A stretch of 18,493 nt of DNA from Bacteroidia bacterium. GTDB taxonomy: Bacteria > Bacteroidota > Bacteroidia > NS11-12g > UBA955. Positions 14,956 to 18,493 of the stretch are shown in pieces; the first letter of the stretch is position 1, and every line of letters starts with the position of its first letter. The DNA lies in NCBI GenBank assembly GCA_023258655.1, contig JALQWO010000014.1:1-18493 (forward strand), written 5' to 3'. The notes under the pieces were generated by a model. The model was not told the DNA's origin. It saw only the letters and a list, made by a program, of their open reading frames with translations, and did no database searches. The translations under genes and the position numbers were made by a program.

Positions 14956-17900
14956 TCAGCGATGAACATAAATCGATTCGCTGAAAACCTGAATGCCTTG
15001 TTGATTATAAATCGACACGAAATACAAACCCAAAGGCCATGTTGAAACGTCGATATTTGCATTTTCACCTGGATGTATCGCATATTCCACCATTTTACTT
15101 CCCACCGCATCAAATACCCTAATGCTACCGAGCAACTCCATAGATTCAACCATTAGCATCTGCGAAGCTGGATTTGGGTAAAGGGCAACCTTTGAGATGA
15201 ACTGAGACTTAGATGAGATGGATTTCAACACAATTACAGCACTGCTGTCGCTCTTGCAACCATTTTCATCATATACACAGCGATACAAACCCGTTTGCGT
15301 TGGCTTGAAACGCATGCCTGAACCCACGAGGACACCATTTCTATACCAATTATAGGTTCCAGCGCCCACATTCGCTGCTTTCAACGTGTCCAGACTACAA
15401 CTAACCGTGATTGTTTTAACTCCTTTGGTTTGTGGTGAAACCACTGTGCTTTGCGATGGATTGGGCGTGACACAACGTGTTGTGGATTGAACAAAAAGTT
15501 GGTATTTGTCCGCTGAGTTGGGTGACAAACCAAACAGTTTGTCTTGTGTATTTGCCAGTGATATACCATTCTTTTTCCATGTGTAACTCGCCTGTATGAC
15601 AGTTCCATTTGTTTTTACCGTTGAAGTGAATGAAAATGTGTCATTTACACAAATAATGGATGGGTTTGTTTGGATTGAAACCAATACAGGTATTGAATCT
15701 ATCACAAAAAGACGATTGGTTTTTGTGAGTTGATCTTCACCTATGGCATTATAGGAGAACATCGTGACGCTGTAAATGCCACCTTTGGTAAATTGAACCA
15801 CCGGATTTTGGGAAGTAGAATCTGTTCCACTCCGATATACAACTCCCGCACTGGGCGTAAAACGCCACTTCCAAGAAGTTGGTGTGTTTAAAGATGAGTC
15901 CTTGAAAACGACAGTCTCATGTGAGCATACGGTATCCTTGCTTATGCCGAATTTGGCGATTGGACTGGCTTTCGACCAGGCGTCAGAGGTAAATACTCCT
16001 CTCCCATGCGTGGTTGCCATGATTGTTTGATCAGCATCCCGATACCGCAAATTTGCAACTTTCACCGCACCCATTCCCTCATTATAGGGCGTCCATACAA
16101 CTGAGGCAGCAAATATATCCGACGTACCATAGATGCCCAATTCGGTGGCAATGATGGCCTCTCCCATTTTTCGCGGATTCAATAGGATTCCCCAAATAGG
16201 CATGTCCGCGATGTTGCCATCTCTTGAAACCCATGTTTTTCCTGCGTCCAAACTCATGTATATGTTGACACTTCCTCCATAATTACTCAATGTTACAAAT
16301 AAGGTGTCTGATTTTCGTAAACGATAAATATCACTGATGTTACCGGCATTGATGGTTCCGGTAATATCACTCCATGTAGGTGTAGAAGCCCCAATATCGC
16401 TCGTGACGTAAAGTTTTCCTACATCTGTCCCAACATACAATTGCCCTTTTCCCGTAATGCTTACGCTACTCATTATGGCACTTGGAGCTCCATTTGCTGT
16501 GGTGCCACTTACGGTAATGGTGTTTGCCAATGTTGCAGATGTGCCCAGTTTGTTTCGATATAGTGTGCATTTTCCTTTTCCGGTGATCAACGCGCCGTTG
16601 ACATCGTCCCATGCCGCTGGGTTAATAAATTTGCCTGTCGTCCCGTCATCAATCAATTTTGCTGCATTTGCCCAATTGTCGGCAGTAGCAAAGAACTGAT
16701 TGTATACATAGCTCACTACCTGTTTGTTGTCGTTCGTGGGACTAATAAAACAATATCCCCCATCGCCACCAGAAATCATGTTTTTATTCACGATTCCCGT
16801 TGTGTTTAATTGGTGAGTGCCATTGTCTTGCGCTCCAGCAACCATGAGGTTTTTGCCATTGGTTTGACTGATGTCGCCCCAATAAAATTGTGTAACTATG
16901 TATCCATTGTTTCGTTCGTAAATGACAGATTGATAAGATAAATTATCCAAAATGTCTGGACAATAATAAACGCCACCATCATTTCCTATCAAACATGCGT
17001 TGGTACCCGGTATGAAAACAATGTTGTGTTGATCGGCGTGCACGTATGAGCATGATAAGTTGACCAATCCAGAGTTATCACTCCATTTGCCGACTTGAAC
17101 AAACGAACCCCCAGCATTTTCAGATAGAAACACGTCAATCGCGCCGAACAAAACATCTGATGAATCCTTGGGCGATACTGCCAAGATGAGATCATACCAG
17201 GCTTGGCCTCGTGATGGGTCTGTGGCAGGAATTCCCGCGTCAGCGTCCTTCGGCTTGCGCATCGCCGCCCATGTTGTGCCTTTGTTAAAAGTCCTTAGCA
17301 GGGTATCTACTTTTCCGTTCGACTCAAAAACAGCGTACACAGTCAATGCAGAACTTGGTGCACAGGCCAACTCTACTCTACCGGCTTTGTCCGTGTGGGA
17401 ATACACAGTGGTAAAGTTCACGCCATCGTCGGTATACAAAACACGTCCTCCACCTTTGTCAGTAGCGGTTTGTGCGTAATTTCTTCGGGTTCCAATCCAA
17501 AGTCGGTTGTCCGCACCAATTTCTAAATCTGCGGGGATCATTGAGAGTGTGTAACCCGGTATTTTGGGCATAACATTGGTGAATGAAACCCCACCATTTG
17601 TACTTTTCATCAAACCACCCGTGGTAGTACCATGCCAAGCCCCATTCACATATTGCATGTCGGTTGCACAGTACAATACACTTTTACCTGATTCTGACCG
17701 TACCACAATGTCGTTGACAAAAAAATAAGATTTGGTTGCAGACAACTGGGTGAAGGTTCTTCCAGAATCCACACTTTTAAAAATACCAAATCCTCGGCTA
17801 CTCGAAGTGGTTGAACCCCATCCCTCCCCTGTACCCACGTACATGGTTCCCGGAGCATTGGGATCGAAGGCGATACAGGTAACTGTAAGATTGCTCCAGA

Positions 17901-18441
17901 GTCCTGAAACAAACTTCCACTGACTGCTCGCACTTGTTATATCGTCATTGTACCATAAACCTCCTGTGACCGCACCGGCCCAAACTTTCTTGCCCGTTGA
18001 AACGGTTGGATCTACTGCCAAAGCGCGCGTTCTTCCAGCTACATTGTTGGGTCCACGTGATACCCATGTGGTTTTTGATGTGCCTGGCATTGCCCTGCGG
18101 TTCAGTGAATTTTGAGATTGTCTCAATAGTTCATCATACAAAACCTCTGGCGTTGGGCGACCCAAAACTGGATTCATGGTCGCAATCCATTCTTGCTGCC
18201 AATACTTATCAGGTGTTGAAGGCATGTGGGATAAATCATCCGTTTGAACCTCCTCTGGTGCTTTTCGCAGAGGCTTGTGCTCTGTATGGTTTTTGTTATT
18301 AGATCGCGCTACATATCGATCCATTCGCTGGAGTTGACGCTCAGTTTTTCGTACCAATTTGTGATAAGGTACATCCTGCTGCTGCGCATGTAAGGATGAA
18401 ATAAAAAGGGAAAGAATACTAAGTAAAAGAGTTCTGGTCAT
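14956..18441 (-). CDS. Large secreted beta-propeller/PKD protein with T9SS sorting domain
   Basis: A 1161-residue protein exported by Sec and then type IX secretion to the cell surface or medium. Residues 1-19 (MTRTLLLSILSLFISSLHA) are a signal peptide. From about 125 to 815 is a sortilin/VPS10-like or glycoside-hydrolase-74-like propeller: it begins RGPNNVAGRTRALAVDP and holds Asp-box (BNR) repeats SVDSGRTF (223-230), STNGGVSF (280-287), YTDDGVNF (336-343), SENAGGSF (440-447) and SLDAGKTW (730-737). About 828-915 is a PKD-like domain (AKFGISKDTVCSHETVVFKD to SVTMFSYNAIG), then one or two Ig-like segments with paired cysteines. About 1080-1161 is a type A sorting domain starting KVALYPNPASQ and ending GLYFVSIYNQQG with a final IYVHR. 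Enzyme activity is not evident; adhesion, gliding or polymer binding are possible. It is convergent with gyrA and the TPR gene, and the secretion machinery is elsewhere. Confidence 0.88.
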   Translation of the reverse strand: MTRTLLLSILSLFISSLHAQQQDVPYHKLVRKTERQLQRMDRYVARSNNKNHTEHKPLRKAPEEVQTDDLSHMPSTPDKYWQQEWIATMNPVLGRPTPEVLYDELLRQSQNSLNRRAMPGTSKTTWVSRGPNNVAGRTRALAVDPTVSTGKKVWAGAVTGGLWYNDDITSASSQWKFVSGLWSNLTVTCIAFDPNAPGTMYVGTGEGWGSTTSSSRGFGIFKSVDSGRTFTQLSATKSYFFVNDIVVRSESGKSVLYCATDMQYVNGAWHGTTTGGLMKSTNGGVSFTNVMPKIPGYTLSMIPADLEIGADNRLWIGTRRNYAQTATDKGGGRVLYTDDGVNFTTVYSHTDKAGRVELACAPSSALTVYAVFESNGKVDTLLRTFNKGTTWAAMRKPKDADAGIPATDPSRGQAWYDLILAVSPKDSSDVLFGAIDVFLSENAGGSFVQVGKWSDNSGLVNLSCSYVHADQHNIVFIPGTNACLIGNDGGVYYCPDILDNLSYQSVIYERNNGYIVTQFYWGDISQTNGKNLMVAGAQDNGTHQLNTTGIVNKNMISGGDGGYCFISPTNDNKQVVSYVYNQFFATADNWANAAKLIDDGTTGKFINPAAWDDVNGALITGKGKCTLYRNKLGTSATLANTITVSGTTANGAPSAIMSSVSITGKGQLYVGTDVGKLYVTSDIGASTPTWSDITGTINAGNISDIYRLRKSDTLFVTLSNYGGSVNIYMSLDAGKTWVSRDGNIADMPIWGILLNPRKMGEAIIATELGIYGTSDIFAASVVWTPYNEGMGAVKVANLRYRDADQTIMATTHGRGVFTSDAWSKASPIAKFGISKDTVCSHETVVFKDSSLNTPTSWKWRFTPSAGVVYRSGTDSTSQNPVVQFTKGGIYSVTMFSYNAIGEDQLTKTNRLFVIDSIPVLVSIQTNPSIICVNDTFSFTSTVKTNGTVIQASYTWKKNGISLANTQDKLFGLSPNSADKYQLFVQSTTRCVTPNPSQSTVVSPQTKGVKTITVSCSLDTLKAANVGAGTYNWYRNGVLVGSGMRFKPTQTGLYRCVYDENGCKSDSSAVIVLKSISSKSQFISKVALYPNPASQMLMVESMELLGSIRVFDAVGSKMVEYAIHPGENANIDVSTWPLGLYFVSIYNQQGIQVFSESIYVHR

Positions 18442-18448
18442 TGAAGAC

Positions 18449-18479
18449 CAAAGTTCATCATTCTACCCAAGATTTCCAA
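18449..18479 (-). promoter_or_regulatory. Candidate promoter of the T9SS gene
   Basis: On the minus strand, GAACTTTG (18449-18456) differs from TAnnTTTG by one base and ends 7 bases before the ATG at 18441. A TTG (18477-18479) sits 20 bases upstream of it, a fitting place for the Bacteroidota -33 element. The message would be almost leaderless. Confidence 0.45.
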
Positions 18480-18493
18480 TAGGTGGGATCTTC

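Overview
The window looks like an ordinary chromosomal stretch from a member of the Bacteroidota. The evidence is a TonB-dependent receptor with an N-terminal carboxypeptidase-like regulatory domain paired with a DUF4249 lipoprotein, a giant secreted protein with a type IX secretion (T9SS) C-terminal sorting domain, Bacteroidota-type -7 boxes (TAnnTTTG) directly in front of several genes, and no Shine-Dalgarno sequence in front of any start. Base composition is moderate in GC and looks even throughout. I see no sign of recent transfer, no transposase, no tRNA or rRNA and no CRISPR array. Genus cannot be fixed from this window.

Layout. On the minus strand, 1-1205 holds an acyl-CoA dehydrogenase of the glutaryl-CoA dehydrogenase type; only its last few codons lie off the left edge. 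A short divergent intergenic region (1206-1269) follows, with an inverted repeat over a -7 box. On the plus strand come folB (dihydroneopterin aldolase), a TonB-dependent receptor, a DUF4249 lipoprotein and a uvrA-type gene, with gaps of 14, 4 and 15 bases. They could form one transcription unit, although a -7 box in the folB-receptor gap suggests a second start. After a 108-base gap comes a 981-residue M16 zinc peptidase with its own -7 box and a textbook terminator. Then gyrA, whose end overlaps the start of a secreted TPR-repeat protein that ends in a long hairpin. A roughly 280-base intergenic region with degenerate repeats separates this from a convergent minus-strand gene (14956-18441) for a 1161-residue T9SS-secreted beta-propeller/PKD protein.

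Function. The genes serve mostly unrelated jobs: amino-acid catabolism (glutaryl-CoA), folate synthesis (FolB), outer-membrane uptake (receptor plus DUF4249), nucleotide excision repair or a UvrA paralogue, periplasmic proteolysis (M16), DNA supercoiling (GyrA), and cell-surface or secreted functions (TPR protein, T9SS protein). The receptor/DUF4249 pair is the only clear functional unit.

I found no convincing new multi-gene system. The points most worth a second look are the UvrA with two lost cysteine motifs, the -7 boxes so close to start codons that the mRNAs would be nearly leaderless, the operator-like inverted repeat shared in part by two promoters, the receptor/DUF4249 pair of unknown substrate, and the repeat-like intergenic DNA at 14796-14871.
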